64,000 nucleotides of DNA from Ashinkailepas kermadecensis (Eukaryota; Arthropoda; Thecostraca; Neolepadidae): NCBI GenBank assembly GCA_034440615.1, contig JAOTOM010003194.1, forward strand, positions 62,001 through 126,000, in the 5' to 3' direction. The translations under genes and the position numbers were made by a program. Below, piece by piece: positions 33,480 to 43,914 of the stretch. How positions within the stretch are numbered: position 1 is the first letter of the stretch; each line of letters opens with the position of its first letter. The notes under the pieces were generated by a model, which saw only the letters and a list, made by a program, of their open reading frames with translations, was not told where the DNA came from and did not search any database.

Positions 33480-35340
33480 TGACGCATTTGTATGTTTCTT
33501 CCACGTTGTGCGTTTCCAATTTCATCGTGTCGCATTTATGGTGTCATGTATAATCATATGTGCATGACGCTACATCAATACATACCGAAATGTACGGCGT
33601 AAGTTGTTTTTCTACGTGCAAAATGATGCATGCCGCCCTAGAATAGCGATCTTGCATCCCCCAAGATCATTACACTTCATGTGCCAATTCGTTGAAGAAA
33701 TGGTGCATCGAGTGTATATTTGACATGATCTAACAGTCACCAGTCCTTTGTACAGGTCATGTTCGAAAGATAATTGACCATACCGTAAACAAATTGAAGT
33801 CGGCGCAAAAATCTGCGAGATAAGCAATGACATCGTAAATAGGGCAACACAAATTATATTGCTCCCGTAACAAGTCATGTCAGTTATTTACGTGCAAATT
33901 ATTGAACCTGCAGCGTGCTGACACTAAATCCAGCAGGTTTCAAGGCGGTCAATTTTATCTTCAAGAGAGGTCACCTCCAGAAAAGTTCAACCAGTCGTTA
34001 CGCCTTAACGGATAAAGATATTTTAATGACACTTTCAGCATTTGCTTATATTTAGGGACGCAACAAGACGCACTAGAGGATTTTCCGTTTTTGATTACTT
34101 ATTAGTTTTCCATATTTGCCCATTGGAGTTAAAATCGAAGATTCTGGCTAAAGTAAGCATTTTTTATTGGAGCAAGTTGCCTTCGACCAATGTTTTTCGG
34201 TCCGCTCTACCCATTAGAAAAGGAAAATTAAAGAACACTTGAAAACTCAACATTGTGAAATTAAAAAAATATATATTTTTGAATTTTGGGTGGCCAAAAA
34301 TTGTATGGTCCTCATTGATTTCGCTTTCCTTTTCTGATTCCAAATAACTTTAGTTTTTCAAAATCTCCCTCAAAATGAACTCCCCAGAGCCAAAAGCATG
34401 ATGTAAGTCGTGAAAGCCTAGGCCTGTGACGTCACTTTTTGTGGAATTATTTTTGGTGGGGGGGGGGGGGGGTGTCTGGCCCTACTCGTCGAGCGCTTTC
34501 CGATGGCACCTCTTTCGTTTTCGTGCGATGCTTAGTTTGGAGATTAGACGAGGGGGTCCCTATCGACCCCTCTCGAGACGGGGTATGAGGATAAGACCGG
34601 AAAGACGGGGAGGGTTGAGACATTGCCTGAGGTGACCTCAAGGCTGAATTATGTACGTAATAAACTAATGACGATTTATTGGCAGAACCTAAATGCTTCG
34701 AACTTTTATCTCAGTCCATTAGAAGGACAGTGCCAGAAACGCCGATGGCAGTGCATAATATTGGGAATCGGTGGATATTAAACCAAAAAAACCCGAGCCT
34801 AATTATATCCGAAGCTAACAAAAAATTGTTCCGACATGTTCCCAATTAAATGCAGATTTTTATCTGGGGTGGACAAATTTCGAACCATCTACCAATTTTT
34901 CATAAACAATGTAGCTTTGTAAATTTCACTTATTTTGACAGCATGTGAAAAATTTTAAAACCTCAAAACCCGAGTCAAATTTTTTGAAAAAAGTTTTTTT
35001 CTTTCTGTTGCTTACTCTCTGGGGTCTCGGCAACACGATCCGAAGTGGACATTTTATGAGTCACGGCGTGGTTTTAACGTAGGTTCGCAAAGAGACCGGT
35101 AGTTCCAATTGTGTGAACTGCACAGGCCCGTATATATGCTGCTTAAAGTGTCTAATGTATCAATATTAAGTTCGCAGTGGATTGTAATGGACGATAACTG
35201 ATCTAAGGCAATTTCTCCATTCGTTAAGCACTGAAATTATGGCACAAATAAACAACAAAATGCATAACATTTGAGCATGCGTTAATAGTAGCAATAACAG
35301 CCACCAGAGGCGCTGCCATCGATATCCGCATTAGTTCCCT
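33480..35340. other. non-coding right part of the 8.8-kb insert
   Basis: No recognisable gene. A G14 run is at about 34460. The last 80 bp contain CAGAGGCGCTGCCATC next to the junction. Confidence 0.5.
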
Positions 35341-35342
35341 AT

Positions 35343-38300
35343 CGAGGGGCGGACAAACTTATAATACTGACCTCTCGGCACGACAATCTTATACAACAGG
35401 ACCTGATCGCCAGCCTGAAAGGTATGCTCGCTCAGCTTCTTTTCGTAGGCTCTCTTGTTGCGCGCGTGTCGCCTATTCGACGCAGCGATCCCAAACTCTC
35501 TCGCTTTGCGCAGACTGGTACACAGGTTGTCCACGTACTCGGACACCGTCCGAGATTTCGCCACCGTAGGCGCGTGCAGATTCGCTTCCGCTGGGAGCCG
35601 GGGCTCTCGAGCGAACATGAGAAAGTAGGGCGAATAGCCGAGCGACGAATGCACCTGGGACCGATACCAGAGCATCAACAGCGGCAGATGAACATCCCAT
35701 TCCGAATGATTGTCATCTAGATATCTCGCCAACATCGTGGTGATAGTCCGCATTATCCTTTCGACCTTTGAGTTACCTTCGGGGTGGTACGCGGAGATCC
35801 GTGATTTTTCAATGCCGAGGATACGGCAGGTTTCCGTCATGACTGACCCTACAAAATTCGCGGCGCAATCGGAGTGCAAGCGCCGTGGACAGCCGAACCG
35901 AGCGACAAACTCGTTCACAATGGTTGTCGCCACTGTCGTCGCTTTCATATCCGGAAGAGGATACACCTCACACCAGCGGGTGAAGTGATCACACACAACC
36001 AACAGATGCTTGTTCCCGCTTCCGGTAATCGGCAGACCGGTCAAAAAGTCAATGGAAATCGTATCAAAAGGATCATCCGAGTAGAGCTCACCAAGGGATG
36101 CACGTGGCCGCGGGATCGGTTGACTGTGTAAGGTGCACTTCTGGCACTTGTGACAAAACTCCTCGGTTTCAGCCGACATCTGACTCCACCAGAACCGAAT
36201 CCTCGCCTGGGCCAACAATTTCTCGGCCCCAAAATGTCCTCCTGTTGGACCAGCATGAAGCGAGGTTAGTACTCCCGGCACCAGCTGCCTTGGAACCACC
36301 AGCTGCAACCGCTCGCTCTCACCAGCGCGTGGCTTGTACATTCGATACAAAATGCCATCAATCAACTGCAGTCGTCTCCACTGCTTAAACAGTGGCCTAG
36401 AGGAACCTGACACCGTGGTTCGTCGCGGCTTAACTCCAGCCGACAAATGTTTCCCAATTTCACTTATGCTAGGGTCCTTATCCTGTTCCTGTCGCAGATA
36501 ACTCAAGGACCAGGAGGAAGCATCCACCTCGCGAACTGACTCAGCTACTTCGCCGGTCTGTGTCTCCGCATCCACTCTGTCTGCCGGACGCCTACTCAGC
36601 GCGTCCGCCACCGGATTCTGCACACCCGGGCGAAACACTATCTCATAATCAAACTCGGACAAGATCTCAAACCAACGAGCGAGCATGCCGGAAGGCTGCT
36701 TGAAGTTTATGAGCCATTGCAGGCTGGCGTGGTCGGTACGAATCCTAAACTTACGGCCCAACAAATAGTGCCTAAACTGCTGCACGAACAGAACGCACGC
36801 TAGCAACTCTTTACGAGTTGTACTGTAATTACGTTGAGACTTGGACAACTTCCGACTCGCATACGCCAGCGGTTTCTCTTCGCCATCCTGTTCCTGCAGG
36901 AGAACGGCTCCAGCACTCAGGTCCGAACAATCACAGTCCAGAATGAACATACCAGCGTCCGCGCCGAACCTGGGCAGCGAAATCAGAGGCGAAGTCGACA
37001 GCGCCACCTTCAGTGCTTCGAACGATGCTAGCGCCTCCTCTGACCAACTAATCTTTACGTCTTTCCCCGTCAGCGAAAACGGCGGCGCTGCCATCTCAGC
37101 GAACGATCGCACATACTTCCGAAAGAACGATGCTAGCCCTAGAAAACTACTCAACTCTTTTTGGGTGCGTGGGGTGGGCCACTCAGCCAGCTGCCGGATC
37201 TTTTCAGGGTCAGCAGACAAGCCCTCGGGGGTCAATACATGACCCAGAAATGTTACTTCCGTTCGGAACAACTCGCACTTTCCCGGATTCAACGTAAGAC
37301 CTGCCTGCTGTAGCCTTTCCAACACAGCATCCAGCTTAGTCAGGACATCATCAAAGTCTGCTCCATGCACTATGACGTCATCAAAATAGTTCACGCACGA
37401 CAGGGGACGCAAATCACTTAAAACTATATCCAGCAGACGCGCACACGTAGACGGGGCCGACTTGCACCCGAATGGCATACGAACAAACCGATGTGCACCG
37501 AATGGAGTCACAATCGTAGTCTTATCTCTATCCCGTTCATCAATGCTTACCTGAAAATACGCATTATTCAAATCTAGGACACACCACATCTTCGATCCTG
37601 CCAAGATCTCAATAGTGTCGTCAATCCTCGGAATCGGATATGACGAGTGCGTCGTCACGGCACTCAACTGTCTCATGTCAGCGCACATCCTGTACTGCCC
37701 AGACTTCTTCCTTACCAAACATATAGGGGAAGCCCAACCCCCTCCATCAGACTCCTCGAGAACTCCTTGTTCTACTAATGTCTCGATTTGCGCCCTCACC
37801 TCGTTCCGCAAATGGGGTGGTACACGCCGGGCCGCCTGACTCACAGGCGCATGGTCACCAGTATCAATCGTATGTGTCGTCACCGTGGTGTGGCCCAAAT
37901 GACCATCAAACATAGACTTATGTTTGTCAATAACTCGTCTGACCGCCTCCTTCTGTGCGTCTGACAATGGGGACTTACTCAGGTCAATATGCCCACTTGG
38001 TTCTACGTATTTCGAAGCTGGCTCGCCGTCACTACCCCAGGAGTACAAGCTGTGCTCGCCGAACCCCACCTCAAGTTCGCCAATTTCTGAGCGTCTAGGA
38101 ATGCTAATTGGCTCCGTCGTAATATTACGGACGACAAATGGGACAGAACTCCCTACTACATCGACCACTGCTGGAACAAACTCGAGACCACAAATGTTCA
38201 ACGACGGCTCCACTACAGCTGAGCCTATGTAGTCACAACTGGGCACTCATGCCCTCAGAACTGTTTCCTCACCCGGTGCAATTATGACACTACTCGACAT

Positions 38301-38921
38301 CACCAAACGACCAACTGACACGGCCTCCGCCGACACCGAGCGAACTGACTCAGCCGGGGTTAATATCAATCTCCTTCTCTTCATATCAATCACGCATGGA
38401 CAAGCTCGCAGAAAGTCAAGCCCCAGTAGGCACGGCACATCTATGTGGTCCGACACGAAAACACTCATGTTCACTGGCATTCCGTCAACATGGAAGCACA
38501 GAGTGGCTTTGCCTGCCAGTGGCAGCTCATCTCGTGACGCCGTCTTGGCCCGCACTGCAGTCTTACGTAACCTCGGGGAATTTGGCAAAAGGTCGAACGC
38601 TGCTTGGTTCAGAATACTAATGTTGCTGCCTGTGTCCAGCAGACACTTACAGTCGACTCCCGAAATCTTAGCCGCAAATGTCATGTCCTCGTTCAGTGGA
38701 ACCCATCGGTCACCTGGGTCACCGTCGGTTATGTTCGCTTCCCTCTCGGTTTCTCTCCAGGTCCCTTTGTCCCTTCCGGAATCACATCCTCTCAGCCCAT
38801 TCCTCACGGCCTTTGACTGGGTCCGGGTCCCCTCATGGCCCCTCGGGTGGACCCGCGGAAGTTTCCCAAATACCTCCCACACACTTCTGGCACATGCCCC
38901 TGACAACCGCATTTCGGGCAC
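35343..38921 (-). pseudogene. gypsy pol: protease, RT, RNase H, integrase
   Basis: Pol makes and inserts the element's DNA copy. The aspartic protease is at about 38680 (LLDTGSNISIL). RT follows (WCVLDLNNAYFQ, RMPFGCKSAPST, YFDD at about 37395). RNase H starts near 36950 (DCDCSDLSAG). The integrase has an HHCC finger (GGHFGAEKLL .. CHKCQKC) and core residues in IDFLTGLP, HSDCAANF and a later KVERI. The frame is continuous except for one in-frame TGA (38247-38249) between protease and RT. It is cut at 35343 by the 8.8-kb insert and continues at 26518, then at 20387. It overlaps gag in a shifted frame, as usual for the family. Confidence 0.92.
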
Positions 38922-39647
38922 CTAACATCTCGCTTGTCACAGTTATACCTCATGTGACCAGGCTGGCCACAGGCGTAACACTCGCGCGGCCTACGCACAG
39001 GTCCACTGGACCCGAGTCCAGTCTAGACTTGGAGCTCTAATTCGGCTATCCTCTTCTCTAACCGAGCAACAGCTGACGCTTCAGGCTGGGCCCCCCTTGC
39101 AGCCATCTGGCGCACCGGCTGCATCACGTGCCGAGCGGCACTGCACACGTGACGTACTTGTTCCACTGCATCCTCAAAAGTACTCGCTCCCGACGCGACA
39201 ACAGGCGAGTACAGGTCGCCTGGAAGTGCCGACAGGAAATGGTTGTATAGCAAGACCCTCCAATGCCTGTCCTGGGAATGCTTGAGACACCATCTTCTTA
39301 AGCCGTATCACAAACGCATCTAGCGACTGGGTTGGGTCGTACCCGATATCCACAAGGGCCACATGGTGGTCCACAGAGCTACCACTGCTGAAACTCCCCT
39401 TCAGGCCGAGCTCAACCTCACTATAAGACTCCTTCTGTCGGGCACCAAGGGCATCGAACGCATCCCTTGCGATTCCTGTTAGACACAATGGCAACATATC
39501 CAACTTCCGGCTCTCGTCCCAATCATGAAGCCTACTGAACCTCTCAGAGTCGTCCAAAAATATCTGCACCGAGCCACCTCCGTCGAAGCTTGGCATACCA
39601 ACCATAGCAAACCTTGGCTCCATTCTGCTAGTTCCAATGGGCTTCAA
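38804..39647 (-). pseudogene. gypsy gag with CCHC knuckle, frameshifted
   Basis: The first frame (39647 down to about 39250) has FLDDSERFSRLHDW and LTGIARDAFDALG, typical of gypsy capsid. A shift near 39250 leads into LYNHFLSALPGDL and a stop at about 39023. The same frame then reads the nucleocapsid knuckle CYACGQPGHMRYNC and a second CPKCGCQGHVPEVC. Gag forms the particle and packages RNA. At least one frameshift and one stop disable it. Confidence 0.8.
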
Positions 39648-40202
39648 CTACAGACTTGTGAACACGGCTTATACTAGTCACTCGACACTTCCACTATCCA
39701 AACGCGTCTGGCTCGACTGAATCACGCCACGCGCCTCATTAAACCGACATATATGCCTCGCCTTGACAAGGCACGCACGGTTCCGACGCTGAGAATCGCA
39801 CGCAGGAGTTGCGAGTCAGTCCTGCGTAGGGCCTTAGCCATGTCCTCGAGATGTCACGTTGCTACGCGGAGTCGTTACGTCATCTCAATCAGCTGGCGCG
39901 CAGACGAGTACTGGAGACGCCTGCTAGTCTGTCGTTGCTAGGCGACCGCAGCACTCACCAGAACCTGTATCTGGCAGGGCAGCCATCTTGCTCGCGACCC
40001 CCAAACTCATCACTTGCACGCAATCCTTCTGTGCAAGTGGCTGCACTCACGTGTCACACCGAGCCAAGTCATAAGTCACTACACACCGTTACGACAGGAT
40101 TCCGACGACGCGAATCCGCTCCTCAGTTCTCAGTCCGCCACAACACTCCATCGAGTCATCTGGCTTCCGTCGTGCGAGTCAGACGATCCGAAAGCTGTCA
40201 AT

Positions 40203-40219
40203 CCGACCGCTGCCACCAA
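40203..40219 (-). promoter_or_regulatory. probable gypsy primer-binding site
   Basis: Just inside the 5' LTR on the minus strand, the sequence TTGGTGGCAGCGGTCGG sits where the tRNA primer pairs in this family. The matching tRNA is not identified. Confidence 0.5.
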
Positions 40220-40417
40220 TGTAGTCGCTGGGTCCGAATTGCAAACACGTCCGACAGCTTTCAAGTCCAACCCGCCCGGGCGTACCGCACGTCCGGTCAC
40301 CGTCAGCTTTATTCTCACACTCCCGCGGCCGGGGGTCTTTTGGCGCGAAGCAACAAGCCAATCGGAATGCACGCGTCGCCTTGGCGACGCGCGGGACCAT
40401 GACGTCACCCGTCTACA
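40220..40417 (-). repeat. 5' LTR of the gypsy element
   Basis: 198 bp, read on the minus strand from TGTAGACGGGTGACGTCATG. It matches the LTR at 19080-19276 apart from five substitutions and one indel. Confidence 0.92.
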
Positions 40418-40424
40418 ATAATAT

Positions 40425-41450
40425 CTTTTGTCTCGCTTGTCCATGAATAATGAAAACCATGTATCATGCATGAATGGATTATAAACTGACATGCTCTCTG
40501 AAATTTGACAGCCAATCATCGGCCTTTGATCCACACTCTATTTTGCCACACTATTAGTTTATGCAACTAACTGCAGAGAGCAGCCTATCTTTTCCTTTCT
40601 CTGAAGGGATTGGTGTTGTCTTCCGACGTGCGTGAAAGTGTACCCGAAGGTCGCAAGGTGTACAATTTTGAGATGTGTACATGCAACCAGCAAACCCAAG
40701 TGGGACACATCTGGGGCGAAAATAATTCCATTTTTCAACAAAGATTCTATTCACTGATCGCTAAGTGCATGACATAATTTAGCATAATTTCCCGGCCCAA
40801 AACACACATTTTGATTAACCCACGTGCAGTGCATGTTTTGGTGTACTTACACTCAAGAGGCTTTGGCTCTTCCTGTGCTACACAAGAAAGCTCCTTCTTT
40901 ATGTCGGTTCAGAGAACGCTGGTCACACCATACACTCATCTAGGTTCTCCAGGTCACATCAACAGCCATGGTAGTTCTGAATCACCAAAATAAAAACAGC
41001 TGCACTGCAGAGTTCTGACCACATGCAAGCGTACGTCTCTTCTAGGCTCCATAAGAAACTGCAATTTTTGACCGTTGTAGCCGAAGCTGCAGTTTATCTG
41101 GGTCTTCTAAAAATATGTTGTTCAACTGGTTTACTTGCGAATCTGCCACTGCCCTGGCTCACAAAAAAAAACTGCGCTCCCTCAGTCACAGAAGCTGTGG
41201 TTCCCCGTGAGCTGGGAAAGGCTGCGGTTCGCTATATGCTGCAGAAGATGCCGCTGTTCTAACTGGGTTAGATAACGAGCTTACGGTTCCCCAGGTCATG
41301 CAAGAAGCCGTCGAACCACTGAGTCCCATACGACCTGCAGTTCAACTGGCACACATACGAAGACATGGTTCTCCTGGAGGATATGACTCCCCATGTTGCA
41401 GAAGATGCTGCCGGTTGCACTGTTCCCTGGATGGCCGGTCCGCCGACAGC
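40425..41450. other. peroxidase intron, no gene
   Basis: Between the gypsy element and the next exon I see no motif-bearing frame. Confidence 0.5.
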
Positions 41451-41582
41451 GTGGTTACCTGGACGGCAAGTTTGACGCAGGTGTGGTTACCCACACGGCC
41501 AGTCTGCCGGCGGTGTGGTTACCTGGACGGCCAGTCTGTCGGCTGTGTGGTTACCTGGACGGCCAGTCTGCCGGCGGTGTGG
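41450..41582. repeat. about 32-bp tandem copies of a 5' splice junction
   Basis: Four copies contain GTGTGGTTACCTGGACGGCC. On the minus strand each reads GGCCGTCCAG/GTAACCACAC, restating the end of the 41555-41662 exon with its donor. Confidence 0.9.
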
Positions 41583-41662
41583 CTACGGAGCGAGCTGAGC
41601 TGCTCGTCGCTGGACCCGTAGATGTTGGAGCCGTCGATGAAGGACGTGATCTGGTTCGTCTG
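41555..41662 (-). CDS. peroxidase exon, SFIDGSNIYGSS block
   Basis: It opens after GTTAG, reads QTNQITSFIDGSNIYGSS then DEQLSSLRSHTAGRLAVQ, and ends at GTCCAG/GTAACC in phase 0 (108 bp). It joins in frame with TTSDGRELLP at 18708. The block is a hallmark of animal peroxidases. Confidence 0.92.
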
Positions 41663-42289
41663 CTAACGTGGACCTAGCGACACACGAAGGGGAGGTACAA
41701 GCGACCGAAAGCAAGATTGATATTTTCCTGTCACATCATATTACATGATAGGTGAACATCTCATGTGATGGTATACTAGTAGCATGTGCATGACAAATAA
41801 ACATGATTTAGTGGCCTGGCGTTCATCGGTCAATTCTTTATTGTGTTTTTGGGCGCATGTAGTCTGATATATTGAGATCACCTGATGCTGATGGATCCGG
41901 GTGGACGGAAGATATTCTCCCAGGCTGAATCTACTCAATGTATCACTCGATCACAAAATTCCACTCCAGTATGTAAACTTTCACCGCGATTTTAGCGTGC
42001 CGTCAATGGTCCGGCAGAGCTTCGTTCAGTCGCTACTGAAGTGCCGTACCCGTTTACATGTGTGTTATAAACCCGAATTTGCATGGATCGCTCTGGAGTA
42101 TTTCCGGACCGGAAAGCACAGGGAACGTTCAGACATGTGGAGCTTAGTTCAAAGCTCAGAGTGCTAAATCCTGTTGAAAGATGTACAAGCATTTGGATAG
42201 GGATGCCAAAACCTTCATGTGATTTGAGAGATATTAGTGCTCGCTTCAGGCAAGGAGGGGGCAAGAATTTCCGTCGTCCATTGGCAACA

Positions 42290-42475
42290 AAAACTTTGGG
42301 CTCTTTTACAGCGCATTCGCCTCCTAAGTCACGCGGCATCGCCAACCTCTCGCGCCCATTGGTCGCGGGTGAACTCGGCACTCAGGCCAGTAGTGGGGTT
42401 TGAACCCGCGACCCTGCGATCACGCCCAACCGTATTACATGCCTGTAACCGCATGTCGAATCTTTTACCGCAAAC
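42290..42475 (-). repeat. tRNA-derived SINE, copy 2
   Basis: The minus strand reads a B-box (GGGTTCAAACCCC) followed by TTCACCCGCGACCAATGGGC and TTGGCGATGCCGCGTGACTT. This matches the body of copy 1 at 4925-5072. The A-box region is more decayed. Confidence 0.7.
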
Positions 42476-42631
42476 CACTCCGTCATAACCCGCTATCGCA
42501 ACCCGACGTCAGCACAGGTCAGGCACGCGCCACGTCTCGAAGCGGCGACTCCTCAGGTCGAGAGCGTGACGAACTGTAGTAACTGTTGGCCGGTGGGCTG
42601 CTGGGGCTCCGCGAGCACCACAGCGGGGGGC

Positions 42632-42731
42632 GGGGATGGCCGAGTGGTTAAGGTGTTGAGCTCTGGACGCCAAAGGTCCTGGGTTCAACACTCGCACCAC
42701 TCGGGACATTACCAACGAAGTCATTCCATTC
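42632..42731 (+). repeat. tRNA(Ser/Leu)-like SINE touching a peroxidase exon
   Basis: The sequence has GATGGCCGAGTGGTTAAGG (A-box) and GGGTTCAACAC (B-box), then a short tail CATTACCAACGAAGTC and ATTCCATTCC. It does not fold to a full tRNA. It directly abuts the peroxidase exon ending CLDFVR, where no clean donor remains. Confidence 0.65.
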
Positions 42732-42873
42732 CGCACGAAGTCCAGACAGCTGACGTTGACGGCGAACACTGGGTCGTCGGTGCTGACCAGCAGCGGCATG
42801 CACTCGGGGTGCAGCAGGCTGGGGTCGCGCTCGATCTCGGCGCCGCAGCAGCGGATGGCGGAGCCGTCCCGCG
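42732..42873 (-). CDS. peroxidase exon, CC..HPEC..DDP block
   Basis: It opens after TGCGTGCAG and encodes DGSAIRCCGAEIERD, LLHPECMPLLVSTDDPVF and VSCLDFVR, matching the region after the distal-His segment in animal peroxidases. Its downstream border is obscured by the SINE at 42632-42731. The short stretch linking it to QTNQITSF is not identified. Confidence 0.88.
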
Positions 42874-42883
42874 CTGCACGCAG

Positions 42884-42955
42884 CAGATGGCAGCACCAGC
42901 CAAAAAGGTGGCAGCACCAGTAAAAAAGGTGGCAGCACCAGTCGAAAAGGGACCA
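42884..42955. repeat. 21-bp repeat beside a 3' splice site
   Basis: Three copies of GGTGGCAGCACCAGTAAAAAA. On the minus strand these give CTGGTGCTGCCACCTTTTT tracts ending next to the acceptor of the 42.8k exon. Confidence 0.85.
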
Positions 42956-43224
42956 GCATTAGACAAACTGGCTCCGGCGCCAACAGCAGTTCGTCTGCTC
43001 TCTGCAGGAACGACGTCTGCTCTCACTAGGTTTGGATATCGGTCCCCTGGCTACTAAGCTCTGTGGTATACAGGATCCCATGCAGTGGGTGTGGAAAGGC
43101 TTATATTCGTGAGACTCTTCAACCACGTGTCCAGGAACACAGGGCCGATCTTAAATATCACAGGATGTCGAGCGCTTTGGTAGTTCACGGGGAGAAGGAG
43201 GGGTACCTTCCGCGATGGGATGGT

Positions 43225-43914
43225 GAATTTAGCTGAAAATTTGTGGTTGAAGATTGTGATATTGTGGAATCTCTAAGCAAGCAATTCTCATCAGTCTTTA
43301 CTAAAGAGAATTCTGATAGAATAGAAACAACTGAATCGTATGCCATGACAGGTGATAGGCTGGAGTATCTTACAATAACTACAGAAGCTGTAGAAAAGCT
43401 GTTGCAGAATATAAAACCTAATAAAGCTTCTGGACCAGATTATATATATGCTAGGGTTTCAGTAGAGTGTGCTAAAGCTTTAGCAGTTCCCCTAGGTATA
43501 ATTTTCAGGCGGTCTATGGAATATTCTGAAATGCCTGAACATTGGAGAAATGCAAATGTAGTACCAATTTTCAAAAAGGGAAGTATGAAGTGTGTAGGGA
43601 ACTACAGGCCAGTCAGTTTGACCTCAATAGTTTGCAAGGTACTAGAAAATCTGGTTAAGCAGAATGTTCAAATTCATCTTGATAGGCACAATCTTTTAAG
43701 GGATACTCAACATTGATTTCGATCTCTAAGGTCTTGTTTAACTAACCTTTTGGAGTTCATGGAGTATGTTACTAAAGAAGTAGACAATCAAAGTAGGCTA
43801 GATGTTGTGTACTTGGACTTTAGCAAAGCTTTTGATAAAGTTCCACATGGGAGGCTAATTCATCAACTACAGCAACATGGGATTGTTGGAAAAGTTATAG
43901 GTTGGATTGAAGCA
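43225..43914 (+). pseudogene. CR1-like retrotransposon RT, 5' part
   Basis: It encodes IKPNKASGPDYI, VVPIFKKGSMKCVGNYRPVS, and after a stop near 43714 also VYLDFSKAFDKVPHGRL and a GWIEA end. The frame is cut at GWIEA by the 43915-49542 insertion and resumes at AWLRGRKQRV. One internal TGA shows decay. Confidence 0.9.

Larger units (their letters stand above)
26519..35342. mobile_element. 8.8-kb mostly non-coding insert in gypsy pol
   Basis: It interrupts the integrase frame: removing it rejoins VRPS and WKPATVL in frame, with one CGA kept (26516-26518 and 35343-35345). The ends are TAGGAGCC and TTCCCTA, weakly inverted (ATAGG/CCTAT). The interior is AT-rich and almost free of long frames. 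It holds a TTAA-flanked MITE, a 24-bp minisatellite and one or two unassigned open frames. A donor-like AG/GTAAGT lies near 26760. I recognise no transposase. It could be a large non-autonomous DNA transposon with a 2-3-bp duplication. Confidence 0.75.
19080..40417 (-). mobile_element. Ty3/gypsy LTR retrotransposon carrying two large nested insertions
   Basis: Two near-identical LTRs (197 and 198 bp, TG..CA ends) face the same way, and the flanks share ATAA (19076-19079 and 40418-40421). Between them, on the minus strand, are gag with a zinc knuckle, then protease, RT, RNase H and integrase. The pol frame is cut twice: by a hAT element (20388-26483) and by an 8.8-kb insert (26519-35342). Subtracting these leaves about 6.4 kb, a normal size. 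The LTRs differ at about five substitutions and one indel in 198 bp, so the copy is fairly young. Frameshifts and an in-frame stop show it is dead. No envelope gene is seen. It fills the 23-kb peroxidase intron, in the same orientation as the gene. Confidence 0.92.
5270..42873 (-). other. animal heme peroxidase gene (chorion/peroxinectin type), partial
   Basis: Eight exons read in order on the minus strand give an ordered peroxidase-cyclooxygenase domain. The order is the CC..HPEC block (42.8k), SFIDGSNIYGSS (41.6k), GRELLP..PDDGCNR (18.65k), SRVNEQ..LWVRQHN (17.5k), NVFATAAFRFGHS (16.6k), FYFNPTRLY (15.5k), [15 protein letters not shown] (14.5k) and GPTFACLLTDQF..DRFWYE (5.35k). Splice phases agree at 41.6/18.6k (0), 18.6/17.5k (1), 17.5/16.6k (1), 15.5/14.5k (0) and 14.5/5.35k (2). 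Catalytic Arg and heme-linked Glu (R-V-N-E), proximal His (FGHS) and its Asn partner are present. By family knowledge it is a secreted oxidase using hydrogen peroxide, for example in cuticle, chorion or immunity. Upstream exons with the distal His are not seen. The last exon is missing on this strand. The acceptor of the 15.5k exon is out of phase. Introns span up to 23 kb because of transposons. Confidence 0.85.

Noticed and set aside
42640..42715. A tRNA gene for Ser or Leu
   Set aside because: A- and B-boxes are good, but the acceptor stem does not pair and a SINE-like tail follows.
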